From positions 62,001 to 126,000 of the forward strand of contig JAEWGT010000008.1 of NCBI GenBank assembly GCA_023388175.1: 64,000 nucleotides of DNA, written 5' to 3'. Under the pieces are notes generated by a model, which was not told the origin of the DNA, ran no database searches, and saw nothing but the letters and a program-made list of their open reading frames with translations. Below are positions 28,362 through 38,400 of this stretch, one piece after another. The DNA comes from Pseudomonadota bacterium. Lineage in GTDB: Bacteria; Pseudomonadota; Alphaproteobacteria; Rhizobiales; Devosiaceae. The translations under genes were made by a program, and so were the position numbers. Each line of letters opens with the position of its first letter. The first letter of the stretch is position 1.

Positions 28362-29153
28362 CTAGGGATTCACAGCCAAGGGCGTTCCGTCATAGGGCAT
28401 GGGCATGCAGGCGATGGAAACACGCTCGAAGCGCTCGCAGAGCGACCGCGCTTCGGCCAATTCGGCAATGGGGCCGACAATGATGCGCTTGTCATCGCTG
28501 TTGGCTTCATCCACCAGCAGGGGCGACATGCCGAAAAGCAGGGGCCCGAGCTTGAGCGTCAGATCGCTCCAGAGCGACGGTGCCTGTTCAAAGGTCACGG
28601 CGGCCCCAAGCGCGATTCCATAGGCGTCCTGATTGGGCGACGCCATTGCCGCCTGCGGTGCAATGGGCGCCGGCAGCGGCTGGCTTGGCAATGCCTGCGG
28701 CATGACCTGGGGCAGCGCGGACTGGCGAATGGTAACCGAGCCGCCATCGACGTCGAACGACATTGCATCGTCGGTGAGGATAGACGCGGTGACGCTCGAT
28801 CTGTCCACGGACGTGCCGGTCTGGGACTCCATCATGACAGGAACGGTGACTTCCAGCGCGCCGACACGGCGGGTGATTTCGTTGCCGGATTTTTCCTGCA
28901 GCGCGAAGCGGCTGAGCAGCAATTCGTTTTCGCGCCTCAGACGGCTGGTTTCGCTGCGCAGGTCGCCCACTTCGCGCCGCAAGGTCTCGATGGACGCGCC
29001 AGCAATGCGCGGCTGATGCAGGCCGCCGATGATGCTCTGTGGCACGAGAAGTGACGCATTGGAGGCAAAGACGGCAAGGCCCCCGCAGACAAGTGCCACT
29101 ATCCCCCAAAGGGTCACATCCGATTGCCGGAATTGCTCAGATGCTTTAGCCAC
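28362..29153 (-). CDS. Membrane-anchored coiled-coil protein with SPOR-like C-terminus
   Basis: From the GTG at 29153 the protein has 263 aa; a GTG at 29192 is an alternative and no strong ribosome-binding site marks either. It has a short cytosolic N-terminus, one transmembrane helix (about residues 16-38), a heptad-rich coiled coil (about 50-95: SIETLRREVGDLRSETSRL), a Pro/Ala/Gln linker and a C-terminal domain (KRIIVGPIAELAEARSLCERF) that resembles a SPOR peptidoglycan-binding fold. Such proteins often work in septal or envelope growth. The role is inferred from layout only. Confidence 0.75.
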   Translation of the reverse strand: MAKASEQFRQSDVTLWGIVALVCGGLAVFASNASLLVPQSIIGGLHQPRIAGASIETLRREVGDLRSETSRLRRENELLLSRFALQEKSGNEITRRVGALEVTVPVMMESQTGTSVDRSSVTASILTDDAMSFDVDGGSVTIRQSALPQVMPQALPSQPLPAPIAPQAAMASPNQDAYGIALGAAVTFEQAPSLWSDLTLKLGPLLFGMSPLLVDEANSDDKRIIVGPIAELAEARSLCERFERVSIACMPMPYDGTPLAVNP

Positions 29154-29295
29154 CGGAAAACCCGCTTCAGCGCCACGAATCGCTTGGCGCACTAGACCGT
29201 AGATTGAGCTTTTCGTTATCGGTTCGCCAACAGTCCTGTGCCATAAATTTGTGTAAATGCCGCTGGAAAAAGCTGGCAACACGGAGACGCCGCCC

Positions 29296-30645
29296 ATGAC
29301 CGACCTGCTTTCCATCATTCTCGCTGCCGGCGAGGGGACGCGAATGCAGTCTGCCATCCCCAAGGTTTTGCATCCGGTTGGTGGTCTTCCGGTGGTCAGC
29401 CACGTCCTGCGCACGGCGAAGGCGGCTGGGTCGCGCATTGCCCTGGTTGTCGGTCCCAACCACGAGGCTGTCGAGGCCGCTGTCACCCGGTTTGAGGCCG
29501 GGGCGCATATTTCCCGGCAACTGGAACGGCTTGGTACGGCACATGCGGTTCAACAGGCGCGCGCCGCATACGAGGCGGCCACCGGGCATGTGCTGGTGCT
29601 TTATGCCGACACGCCATTGGTATCGGGCGCGACGCTGGCCGCCATTGTCGAAAGGCTCGATGGCGGCGCCGACATGGTCGTGGTTGGGTTCCGGCCCAAT
29701 GATCCGACGGGTTACGGGCGTCTGCTGACCAGTGGAGACCAAGTTGCCGCCATCCGTGAGCACAAGGATGCCAGTGAGGAGGAGCGGCAGATCGGGCTCT
29801 GCAATTCAGGCATTATCGGGTTTCGTGGCGATACATTGCGGTCGGTCATCGACCGGATCGGCAATCAGAATGCCAAGGGCGAATATTATCTGACTGATGC
29901 GGTAGAGCTGGCAGCGGGCGACGGCAAGCGCATCGATTTCATCGAAGCCGATGCCGGCCAGCTGGTTGGCGTGGACAACCGCGTGAAGCTTGCCGAGGCG
30001 GAGGCGACGTTCCAGGCGTTCAAGCGCCGCGAGGCCATGGAAGCGGGGGTCACCCTGCGCGACCCGGCGAGCGTGTGGTTTTCATGGGATACCGAGATCG
30101 GCCGCGACGTAACGATCTTTCCCAATGTGGTCTTCGGCCCTGGCGTGAAAATCGCCGACAATGTGGAAATTCGCGCCTTTTGCGATATCGAGGACGCGGT
30201 AATCGGCGAAGGCGCAAGCATCGGCCCGTTCGCCCGTATTCGCGGCGGGGCTGAACTGGGGCGGGACGTACACCTGGGCAATTTCGTCGAGGTGAAGAAG
30301 TCCAGGATCGGCGCAGGCACCAAGGCCGGCCATCTGAGCTATCTGGGCGATGCCGAAATCGGGTCAAAAACCAATATCGGCGCCGGTACCATTACCTGCA
30401 ACTACGATGGCGTGAACAAGGACAAGACCATTATCGGCGATAATGTCTTTATCGGCTCGAATGCCTCGCTGGTGGCACCGCTGACGATTGGCGACAACGC
30501 CTATACGGCATCGGGCAGCGTGATCACCGAAGACGTGCCGCCCGATGCGCTGGCGATTGGCCGCGCGCGGCAAGAGAACAAACCCGGCTATGCGCCAAAG
30601 CTCAAGGAGCGCGCATTGGCCAAAAAGGCAGCCAAGGGGAAGTAA
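29296..30645 (+). CDS. glmU: Bifunctional GlcNAc-1-P uridyltransferase / GlcN-1-P acetyltransferase
   Basis: GlmU makes UDP-GlcNAc for peptidoglycan and lipid A. The ATG at 29296 gives 449 aa. The N-terminal pyrophosphorylase half has LAAGEGTRM (LxxGxGTxM motif, residues 8-16) and the C-terminal half is a left-handed beta-helix with hexapeptide repeats (about 250-430), including the acetyltransferase core GAGTITCNYDG. It is followed immediately by glmS, giving an operon for amino-sugar supply. Confidence 0.97.
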   Translation: MTDLLSIILAAGEGTRMQSAIPKVLHPVGGLPVVSHVLRTAKAAGSRIALVVGPNHEAVEAAVTRFEAGAHISRQLERLGTAHAVQQARAAYEAATGHVLVLYADTPLVSGATLAAIVERLDGGADMVVVGFRPNDPTGYGRLLTSGDQVAAIREHKDASEEERQIGLCNSGIIGFRGDTLRSVIDRIGNQNAKGEYYLTDAVELAAGDGKRIDFIEADAGQLVGVDNRVKLAEAEATFQAFKRREAMEAGVTLRDPASVWFSWDTEIGRDVTIFPNVVFGPGVKIADNVEIRAFCDIEDAVIGEGASIGPFARIRGGAELGRDVHLGNFVEVKKSRIGAGTKAGHLSYLGDAEIGSKTNIGAGTITCNYDGVNKDKTIIGDNVFIGSNASLVAPLTIGDNAYTASGSVITEDVPPDALAIGRARQENKPGYAPKLKERALAKKAAKGK

Positions 30646-30646
30646 G

Positions 30647-32473
30647 ATGTGCGGAATCGTTGGAATTGTCGGCAGCGCGCCGGTTGCCGATCGGCTGGTG
30701 GACGCACTCAAGCGTCTTGAATATCGCGGCTATGACAGCGCAGGGGTCGCTACGCTGGAAGCCGGCGCCATCGCCCGCCGCCGCGCTGAAGGCAAGCTGG
30801 GCAATCTGGCGACCAAGCTGGGCATGGAGCCTTTGGACGGCTTCATCGGCATCGGGCATACGCGTTGGGCAACCCACGGTGCGCCCACCGAAAACAACGC
30901 GCATCCGCATGCGACAGATCGTGTCGCCCTGGTTCACAACGGCATCATCGAGAATTTCCGCGAGCTTCTGGCCGACCTGGCCAAGGATGGCTACCTGCCC
31001 AAGACGCAGACCGATACGGAATCGGTGGCGCTCTGGGTATCGCGCGAGCTCGATCGCGGCGCTGACCCCGAACTGGCGGTGGCGCGAACGCTCAAGGTGC
31101 TCAAGGGGGCCTTTGCATTGGCGTTCATGTTCAGGGGCGAAGAGGGTCTGCTGATTGCGGCCCGGCATGGTGCGCCGCTGGCCGTTGGCTATGGCGAGAC
31201 CGAAATGTATCTGGGCTCCGACGCTATGGCGCTGGCGCCATTCACGTCACGCCTGAGTTATCTTGAAGATGGCGACTGGGCGGTGATCACGCCAAAGGGC
31301 GTCACCATCCGCGATGGAGCCGACGCGCTGGTGCAACGCGAACAGCAGCTTTCGCAGGCGTCTGCGCTTATGGTGGACAAGGGCAACCACCGCCATTTCA
31401 TGGCCAAGGAAATCTACGAGCAGCCGGAAACCATCTCCCATACCCTGAGCCACTATGTGGACATGGGCGCGGAACAGGTGGCGATCCGCGAAAGCCTGCC
31501 CTTTGATTTTGCTGAGCTTTCCCGGCTGACGATGAGCGCATGTGGCACGGCCTACTATGCCGGCGCCATCGCCAAATACTGGTTCGAGCGCTATGCGCGC
31601 CTGCCGGTGGATATCGATGTGGCCAGCGAGTTCCGCTATCGCGAACCACCGCTGGAAAAGAACGGGCTGTCGCTGTTCATATCGCAGTCTGGCGAAACCG
31701 CCGACACGCTGGCGGCTCTGCGTTATTGCGCCGGGCAGGGGCAGCATGTGGCGAGCCTGGTCAATACGATTGAATCGACCATTGCCCGGGAATCCGGGGT
31801 CGTCTTCCCAATTCTCTGCGGCCCCGAAATCGGCGTTGCCTCGACCAAGGCGCTGACCGCGCAACTCACCGCTTTGGCCAGCCTGTCCATCGCAGCGGGC
31901 CGGGCGCGCGGGGTCTTGAGCGGTGAGCAGGAGGCGGAGATGGTGCGGGCCTTGACCGCCCTGCCGTCGGCGGTTTCGGCGGCGTTGGCTGCCGAGGCGC
32001 AGATCATCGAGATTTCCAAGCGTCTGTCCAAGGCCAAGGATGTGCTCTATCTCGGCCGTGGGGCGATGTTCCCGGTGGCGATGGAGGGAGCGTTGAAACT
32101 AAAGGAAATCAGCTACATCCACGCAGAAGGTTATGCGGCAGGTGAACTAAAGCACGGCCCAATTGCGCTGGTGGACGAGGCGATGCCGGTGATCGTCGTG
32201 GCGCCATCTGACGAGCTCGTCGACAAGACACTTTCCAACATGCAGGAAGTGGCGGCGCGGGGTGGCAAGATCATTCTGATTACCGATGCCGAGGGGGCGA
32301 AAACGGTTGGGCATGGCGTGGCGGATATTATCGAAATCCCGCATGTGCATCCGTTTGTTGCGCCGATCCTGGCGACAATTCCGGTGCAATTGCTGGCCTA
32401 TCATACAGCGGTGTTCATGGGCACAGATGTGGACCAGCCGCGCAATCTGGCGAAGTCGGTGACCGTGGAATAG
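30647..32473 (+). CDS. glmS: Glutamine-fructose-6-phosphate aminotransferase (isomerising)
   Basis: GlmS makes glucosamine-6-phosphate, the entry step to UDP-GlcNAc. The ATG is 1 nt after the glmU stop. The protein has 608 aa: Cys2 in MCGIVGIVG is the Ntn glutaminase nucleophile, with RLEYRGYDSAG and GHTRWATHG. Two SIS domains follow (ACGTAYYAG; FISQSGETADTL; the HAEGYAAGELKHGPIAL catalytic loop). The C-terminus LAKSVTVE is canonical. No glmS ribozyme was seen; the gene is coupled to glmU instead. Confidence 0.97.
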   Translation: MCGIVGIVGSAPVADRLVDALKRLEYRGYDSAGVATLEAGAIARRRAEGKLGNLATKLGMEPLDGFIGIGHTRWATHGAPTENNAHPHATDRVALVHNGIIENFRELLADLAKDGYLPKTQTDTESVALWVSRELDRGADPELAVARTLKVLKGAFALAFMFRGEEGLLIAARHGAPLAVGYGETEMYLGSDAMALAPFTSRLSYLEDGDWAVITPKGVTIRDGADALVQREQQLSQASALMVDKGNHRHFMAKEIYEQPETISHTLSHYVDMGAEQVAIRESLPFDFAELSRLTMSACGTAYYAGAIAKYWFERYARLPVDIDVASEFRYREPPLEKNGLSLFISQSGETADTLAALRYCAGQGQHVASLVNTIESTIARESGVVFPILCGPEIGVASTKALTAQLTALASLSIAAGRARGVLSGEQEAEMVRALTALPSAVSAALAAEAQIIEISKRLSKAKDVLYLGRGAMFPVAMEGALKLKEISYIHAEGYAAGELKHGPIALVDEAMPVIVVAPSDELVDKTLSNMQEVAARGGKIILITDAEGAKTVGHGVADIIEIPHVHPFVAPILATIPVQLLAYHTAVFMGTDVDQPRNLAKSVTVE

Positions 32474-32524
32474 CACCAACTGGCGGGGCGGAGGATAAGT
32501 TTTTGCGCGCTGCCCTCTCACATC

Positions 32525-32605
32525 CTATCGTCATTGCCCGGCCTGTCCGGGCAATCCAGTACGCGGCAAGATGGACCACCCGAACAAGTCGGGTGGTGAC
32601 GATAG
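32525..32605. repeat. 80-bp nested palindromic repeat, copy A
   Basis: Outer arms CTATCGTCA (32525-32533) and TGACGATAG (32597-32605) enclose two hairpins: TTGCCCGG...CCGGGCAA and ACCACCCGA...TCGGGTGGT. TCCA and TGGA flank the junction between them. The result is a cruciform or three-way junction between convergent glmS and recG. A second copy of the same family lies at 52147-52226. Confidence 0.8.
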
Positions 32606-32623
32606 CGGGGAAAGGACCTGCGA

Positions 32624-34732
32624 TCAGCCCGCCCTGATCAGCGGCAATGCCAGGTGTTTCCTGAACAGATACAACAGGATACGTGCCTTTTCGCCATCTT
32701 CGCCGGTCAGCGCCGGATTGCGGTAAAACAGCGCCTTGGCGTCGTCATGGGCGAATTCGAGCAGGTGGCGGTGAACGTCTGGCACGGCAAGACGATAGCC
32801 GGGCATGCCGGACTGACGCGTGCCGAGCAGATCACCCTGACCGCGCAATTCCAGATCGCGCTCGGCGATGACGAAGCCGTCTTCGGTGGATTTTATCGTT
32901 TCGAGACGCGCCTTGGCCGTTTCGCTAAGCGGTTCTTTATAAAGCAACAAACAGGCCGAGCGCTGTGAGCCCCGACCGACGCGGCCGCGCAACTGGTGGA
33001 GTTGGGCAAGGCCGAAGCGTTCGGCATGTTCTATGATCATGATCGAGGCATTGGGAACGTCGACGCCCACTTCGATGACGGTGGTGGCGACCAAAAGCTT
33101 GATTTCATTGGCTTTGAAGCGGTCCATAACCTCCTGCTTGGCGGCTGCGGACATGCGGCCATGGACCAGGGCGACGGAATCGCCAAAGACTTCCCTGAGC
33201 TCGGCGAAGCGGTCTTCGGCGCTAACCACTTGCAGCGTCTCGCTTTCTTCGACCAGCGGGCAGACCCAGTATGCCTGGGCCCCTTCGGCAAGGCGAGCCT
33301 GTAGCCGGGCGATGACGCGGGCATAATCGTTGATGGAAAGCACAGCGCTATCAATGGGTTGGCGGCCAGCTGGCTTTTCGCGCAGGATGCTGACTTCCAT
33401 GTCGCCAAAATGGGTCAGCACCAAGGTGCGGGGAATGGGGGTCGCGGTCATGACCAGGAGGTCGGTGTGGCGGCCCTTGTCGGAGAGGGCAAGGCGCTGA
33501 TGGACGCCGAAGCGGTGTTGTTCGTCCACCACGGTCAGACCCAAGTCTTTGAATTTTATATCGGATTGAAACAGGGCGTGGGTGCCGACGGCGATTGAGG
33601 TCGAGCCGTCAGCGAGGCTGGCGAGAATTTTCCGGCGCTCGGCGGCAGGCATTTTGCCCGTGAGCAGGGCGCAGGTGATGCCGGCGGCATCGCAGAGTGG
33701 CTTGATGGTCTTAAAGTGTTGTGAGGCAAGCAATTCTGTCGGCGCCATCAGGGCCGATTGGGCACCGGTTTCGGTCATGGCGGCCATGGCCATGAGCGCG
33801 ACGACGGTCTTGCCGGAGCCGACATCACCCTGCAACAGGCGGCTCATTCTTGTTGGCGCCGCAAGGTCCTTAAGGATGTCATCGAGGGCACTTTTCTGTC
33901 CCTCCGTAAGGGAGAAAGGTAGCAGACTGTTGACTTTGAGCGTGGCATTTCCGGTGAAGGTGCGCGCAAGGCCACGCGCGCTGACCATGGTGGATCGCAC
34001 GATTTGCAGGGTGAGCTGACCGGCAAGATATTCATCATAGGCGAGACGCTGGCGCGCAGGGGCCCAGAGTTCGGCTTCGCCGGGATTGTCCGGCAGATGA
34101 ACCTTGCGCATGGCCTCGGTGAAGGAAGGCCATTTGCGCTGGGCCATTGTATCGGCGTCGATCCATTCGGGGATATCGGGCAGGGCATCGACGGCCTGAC
34201 GGACGAGTTTGGCAAGGGCCTTGGAAGACAGGCCGCTGGTCAGCGGATAGACCGGCTCGACGAGCGGCAGAGTGGCGAATTTGTCCGGCTCGACGATGTA
34301 GTCGGGGTGGGTGATCTGCTTTTCGCCGTTGAAGAAGTCGATCTTGCCTGAGACGTAGCGGGTCTCGCCCACTGGCAGGGCCTTTTCGACCCAGCCGCCC
34401 TGAGCGCGGAAGAAAACGAGGTTGATGTCGCCTGTCTCGTCATGGGCGAAGACGCGGTGCGGAATATGCGGCTTGCCGCGTGGCGGCGGCTGGTGCCGGT
34501 CGATATGCAGGTTGAGCGTGACGACCTGGTTGAGATAGGCCTCGGCAATACCGACCTGCCGGCGGCGGTCCACCACGCCGGACGGCATGTGCATGAGCAC
34601 ATCAAGAACGATGGCTTCCTGCCCCTCCGGCGCGCCGAAATAGCGAGTGAGCAGGGCAGCCAGCTTGTCGCCCACGCCCTTGACGGTGTGCAGCGAGCGA
34701 AACAGGGGTTCGAGAGCTTCGGGGCGGGACAA
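32624..34732 (-). CDS. recG: ATP-dependent DNA helicase RecG
   Basis: RecG reverses stalled replication forks and branch-migrates Holliday junctions. The 702-aa length is standard. The N-terminal wedge/OB domain covers about 1-250; the SF2 helicase core then shows GDVGSGKT (Walker A), DEQHRFGV (DEQH-type box), TATPIPRTL and LVATTVIEVGVDVPNA. The C-terminal TRG-type motif QLRGRVGRGSQ is present. Position beside sdhE and mfd is conserved in alphaproteobacteria. No SOS box was found upstream. Confidence 0.97.
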   Translation of the reverse strand: MSRPEALEPLFRSLHTVKGVGDKLAALLTRYFGAPEGQEAIVLDVLMHMPSGVVDRRRQVGIAEAYLNQVVTLNLHIDRHQPPPRGKPHIPHRVFAHDETGDINLVFFRAQGGWVEKALPVGETRYVSGKIDFFNGEKQITHPDYIVEPDKFATLPLVEPVYPLTSGLSSKALAKLVRQAVDALPDIPEWIDADTMAQRKWPSFTEAMRKVHLPDNPGEAELWAPARQRLAYDEYLAGQLTLQIVRSTMVSARGLARTFTGNATLKVNSLLPFSLTEGQKSALDDILKDLAAPTRMSRLLQGDVGSGKTVVALMAMAAMTETGAQSALMAPTELLASQHFKTIKPLCDAAGITCALLTGKMPAAERRKILASLADGSTSIAVGTHALFQSDIKFKDLGLTVVDEQHRFGVHQRLALSDKGRHTDLLVMTATPIPRTLVLTHFGDMEVSILREKPAGRQPIDSAVLSINDYARVIARLQARLAEGAQAYWVCPLVEESETLQVVSAEDRFAELREVFGDSVALVHGRMSAAAKQEVMDRFKANEIKLLVATTVIEVGVDVPNASIMIIEHAERFGLAQLHQLRGRVGRGSQRSACLLLYKEPLSETAKARLETIKSTEDGFVIAERDLELRGQGDLLGTRQSGMPGYRLAVPDVHRHLLEFAHDDAKALFYRNPALTGEDGEKARILLYLFRKHLALPLIRAG

Positions 34733-34790
34733 AAGCGATTCTCCTCACCAGCAAGGTAAGGAAAGGCAGAGCTGGAATGAAGCGTTGCGA

Positions 34791-34949
34791 TCACCCGTAA
34801 TGGGCAATGTCGTCGTCAGACCACCAGGTAATCAGAAACAGTCCCAAGTCGAGGACGCGCACCTTTCGGTGTTGCTCCGCCCAACGCAGATGAGAGCGCG
34901 GTTTGATTTTCAGAACGCCGCGCCGCGTTCTTACGCTTAACCAAGACAT
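34791..34949 (-). CDS. 52-aa hypothetical protein with strong ribosome-binding site
   Basis: A 53-codon frame starts with ATG at 34949 after GAGGAGGGG (8 nt spacing), one of the strongest ribosome-binding sites in the window, and ends with TGA at 34791. The peptide has a basic first half (about a dozen Arg, Lys and His among residues 7-31), then a hydrophobic, tryptophan-containing segment (DLGLFLITWW) and an acidic end (SDDDIAHYG). It overlaps the 3' end of the preceding small frame by 13 nt, suggesting co-translation. Family unknown; too short for confident assignment. Confidence 0.5.
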   Translation of the reverse strand: MSWLSVRTRRGVLKIKPRSHLRWAEQHRKVRVLDLGLFLITWWSDDDIAHYG

Positions 34950-35165
34950 ATGAGTTTCCCCTCCTCAATATGTTCAATGTGCAAAAGACCGGCGGAGATG
35001 AGACTGGACCAGTCCAGTTGCGGCGAGAACAGCCAAGTGTGATTGGCAGTAATTCGCTCAGCGACCAGCTCGCGCAATGCCGGTGTCATCAAGATGCGTC
35101 GTGGGGCTGACAAGCAGGCATAAGGCGCGTAGAACGGCGTCCAAATCGGGAACAAACTGGATCAT
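34937..35165 (-). pseudogene. Frameshifted small ORF (or two overlapping small ORFs), unrecognised
   Basis: An ATG at 35165 opens a frame (MIQFVPDLDAVLRALCLLVSP...) that stops at 35058. A second frame, open from 35155 with an ATG at 35089, reads MTPALRELVAERITANHTW...EEGKLICLG and stops at 34937. A one-base shift near 35105-35115 would join them into one smooth protein of about 75 aa, so I read this as a broken gene; two overlapping genes are the alternative. The 3' part leads into the 52-aa ORF with its strong ribosome-binding site. Together they fill the 442 bp between recG and sdhE. Confidence 0.35.
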
Positions 35166-35174
35166 GGGTGTCAA

Positions 35175-35453
35175 ATGACGGCCGGTGAGGACATTGCTAT
35201 TCGTCGCAAGCGGCTGCGTTATCGCGCCTGGCACCGGGGCACCAAGGAAATGGACCTCATTCTGGGACCGTTTGCCGATGCCAATGTGGATGCCTATGGC
35301 ACCGCAGAGCTGGACCGGCTGGAGCAATTGATGGACGAGGAAGACCCCCCATTGCTGAAATGGGTGATGCGCCAGGAAGAGCCTCCCGCCCATGTCGATC
35401 GTGCCTTTCTTGCCCTTGTCATTGCCGACCATCAGGCCCGGATCGAAAAATGA
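35175..35453 (+). CDS. sdhE: Succinate dehydrogenase assembly factor 2 (FAD assembly factor)
   Basis: SdhE helps attach FAD covalently to SdhA and related flavoproteins. This 92-aa protein is a little longer than E. coli SdhE but keeps the hallmark RGxxE motif in HRGTKEMDLILG (residues 20-31), followed by the four-helix pattern LDRLEQLMDEEDPPLLKWVM. It overlaps the start of mfd (ATGA at 35450-35453). The order recG, sdhE, mfd is typical of rhizobia and relatives. Confidence 0.93.
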   Translation: MTAGEDIAIRRKRLRYRAWHRGTKEMDLILGPFADANVDAYGTAELDRLEQLMDEEDPPLLKWVMRQEEPPAHVDRAFLALVIADHQARIEK

Positions 35454-38400
35454 ATGAGCTGGCCAATGTGACGCCCGCCGTCCGGACCATTTCCAATGTG
35501 CCGGACGGGATGCAGCCCATGGTGCTGGGCCAGATGGTCGAGCAGCGCCTCAGGCAAGCGCCGGACGATGCGGTCAGTCTGGTTTTCGTGGCGCGGGACG
35601 GAAGGCGGATGCAGCGGCTGGCAGAGGTGCTGGGCGCCATGCTGCCCGGCCACACGATTCTGACGCTGCCGGCCTGGGATTGCCTGCCCTATGATCGGGT
35701 TTCCCCCAATAACGTTACCATTGCCGCGCGGATGAACACGCTTGCAGCATTGACCAGCGGCGCGACCAAGGGCGCGATCGTGCTGACGGCAGTCAACGCC
35801 CTTATCCAGAAGCTGCCGCCGCGCGATGTGGTGGAAAGCATGTCATTCTCCGCCGCGGTCGGCCGGGTCGTCGATAGCGACAAGCTGGTCGCCTGGGCGG
35901 CGAATAATGGCTACCTGCGTGTGCCAACTGTGCGCGAGAGCGGGGAATTCGCGGTGCGCGGCGGGCTGGTGGATCTGTTCCCGGCCAGCGCAGATGCGCC
36001 TTTGCGCTTCGACTTTTTCGGCAGCCAGCTGGAATCGATCCGCACGTTCGACCCTGACAGCCAGCGGACCACGGGCAATCTCAAGCGTATCGACCTGACG
36101 CCGATGAGCGAAGTGGTGCTCAACGAAGAGACCATCCGCCGTTTCCGGCAGAATTATACGGCGAGTTTCGGCGGCAATACCGTCGATGATACGCTCTATG
36201 CCTCGGTCAGCGGCGGCTCGCGCTATTCGGGCACTGAACATTGGCTGCCCTTTTTCTACGACCATATGGACCGGCTCGCCGACTATGCCGGTGACGCGCC
36301 GTTCGTTTTCGACGATCAGGCCGCCGAAGCCTATGCCGAGCGGGCAAGCCAAGTCCGAGACTATTACGACGCGCGCGAGGCGGCGCGGCTTGCGCCGGCC
36401 GTGGCGGGGGCAGGGGCGCCCTATAAGCCGATCAGGCCGGAGCTGCTCTACGATCTGGATACAGCGCCGGCGGCACTGGCCGGGGCTTCGGTTGTGCAAC
36501 TATCGCCGTTTCTGTCGCCGCACACCCGCAAGGGCGATGATGCGGGGGGGCATATCGCGCCCAGCTTCGCCGCCGAACGGGTCGCGTCGGACGTCAATCT
36601 GTTCCAGGCGGTGGTGGACCGGCTGCTGGCGGAGCGCCGCGAGGGACGGCGGGCCATCATTGCCTGCTGGAGCGCGGGAACGCGCGACCGCATGGCGCAG
36701 GTGCTCAAGGACCATGGGCTGACCAATCCGCGCATGGCGGAAAACTGGCGTGATGCAGAGACCACCAGCGCTGCGACAACCTCGCTGGTGGTGCTGCCGC
36801 TGGAGACGGGTTTCGAGACCAAGGACCTGCTGGTGCTGACCGAGCAGGATATTCTGGGCGAACGTATCCTGCGGCCGCAGCGCAAGAAAAAGGCATCGGA
36901 TGCGCTGACCGAAGCGGCTTCGCTGAATGCCGGCGATCTGGTGGTGCATGTCGATCACGGTATCGGGCGCTTCATCGGGCTCAAGGTCATCGAAGCGGGC
37001 GGGGCACCGCACGAATGTGTCGAACTGCAATATGCGGGCGACACCAAGCTCTATCTGCCAGTCGAGAATATCGAGCTGCTGACGCGCTATGGTTCGGACG
37101 ATTCTTCGGTGGCGCTCGACAAGCTGGGCGGCGTCGCCTGGCAGGCCAAGAAGGGCAAGCTCAAGAAGCGCATCCGCGAAATGGCGGAGCAGCTCATCAA
37201 GCTGGCGGCTCAGCGCCTGCTGGTCAAAGCCGATGTGGTGGATATCAATCCGGGCTCCTACGAGGAATTTGCCGCCCGCTTCCCCTATGAGGAAACCGAG
37301 GACCAGCTCACGGCCATCGAGGCGGTGTTCGACGACATCACCTCGGGCAAGGTCATGGACCGGCTGGTGTGTGGTGATGTTGGTTTCGGCAAGACCGAAG
37401 TGGCCTTGCGGGCGGCTTTCGCGGTGGCGCTGAGCGGCAAGCAGGTGGCGGTGGTGGTGCCGACGACGCTGTTGGCGCGGCAGCATTTCAAGACTTTCGC
37501 CGAACGGTTCAAGGATCTGCCGGTGCGGGTGCGCCATGCCTCGCGCATGGTGGCGGCGGCAGAACTGAAGGCCACAAAGGACGGACTGGCCGATGGACAG
37601 GTCGATATCGTGGTGGGCACACATGCGCTGCTCAGCAAATCGATCAAGTTCAAGGATCTTGGCCTGCTGATCATCGACGAGGAGCAGCATTTCGGCGTGG
37701 GCCACAAGGAACGGCTCAAGGAGCTGAAGGCCAATGTGCATGTGCTGACGCTGACGGCGACGCCGATTCCGCGTACGCTGCAACTGGCGCTGACCGGTGT
37801 CCGCGACCTCAGCCTGCTGGCGACGCCGCCGGTGGATCGCCTGGCCATACGCACTTTCATTTCGCCCTTCGATCCGCTGTCGATCCGCGAGGCGTTGCTG
37901 CGCGAGAAATATCGCGGCGGGCAGAGCTTCTATGTCGTGCCGCGCATCAAGGACCAGCCGGATATTGCCGAATTCCTGAGGCAGCAGGTGCCGGAAGTGT
38001 CGTTCGTCGTGGCCAATGGGCAAATGCCGCCGGGCGAGCTCGATGACATCATGAATGCCTTTTACGACAACAAGTTCGACGTGCTGCTGGCGACCACGAT
38101 CGTCGAGTCGGGGCTGGACATCCCCAATGCCAATACGCTGATCGTGCATCGGGCGGACAATTTCGGGCTGGCGCAGCTCTACCAGATCCGTGGCCGTATT
38201 GGCCGCGCCAAAGCGCGTGCCTATGCGCTGTTCACCGTGCCGCCTGACCGGAAGCTGACCGACACGGCGGAGCGGCGGCTGGGCGTGCTCCAGTCGCTGG
38301 AAAGTCTTGGAGCCGGCTTCCAGCTGGCCAGTCACGATCTCGATATTCGCGGCGCAGGCAATCTGCTGGGGGACGAGCAATCGGGCCATATCCGCGAAGT

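Noticed and set aside
30645..30647. glmS ribozyme
   Set aside because: glmS starts 1 nt after the glmU stop; there is no leader to hold it.
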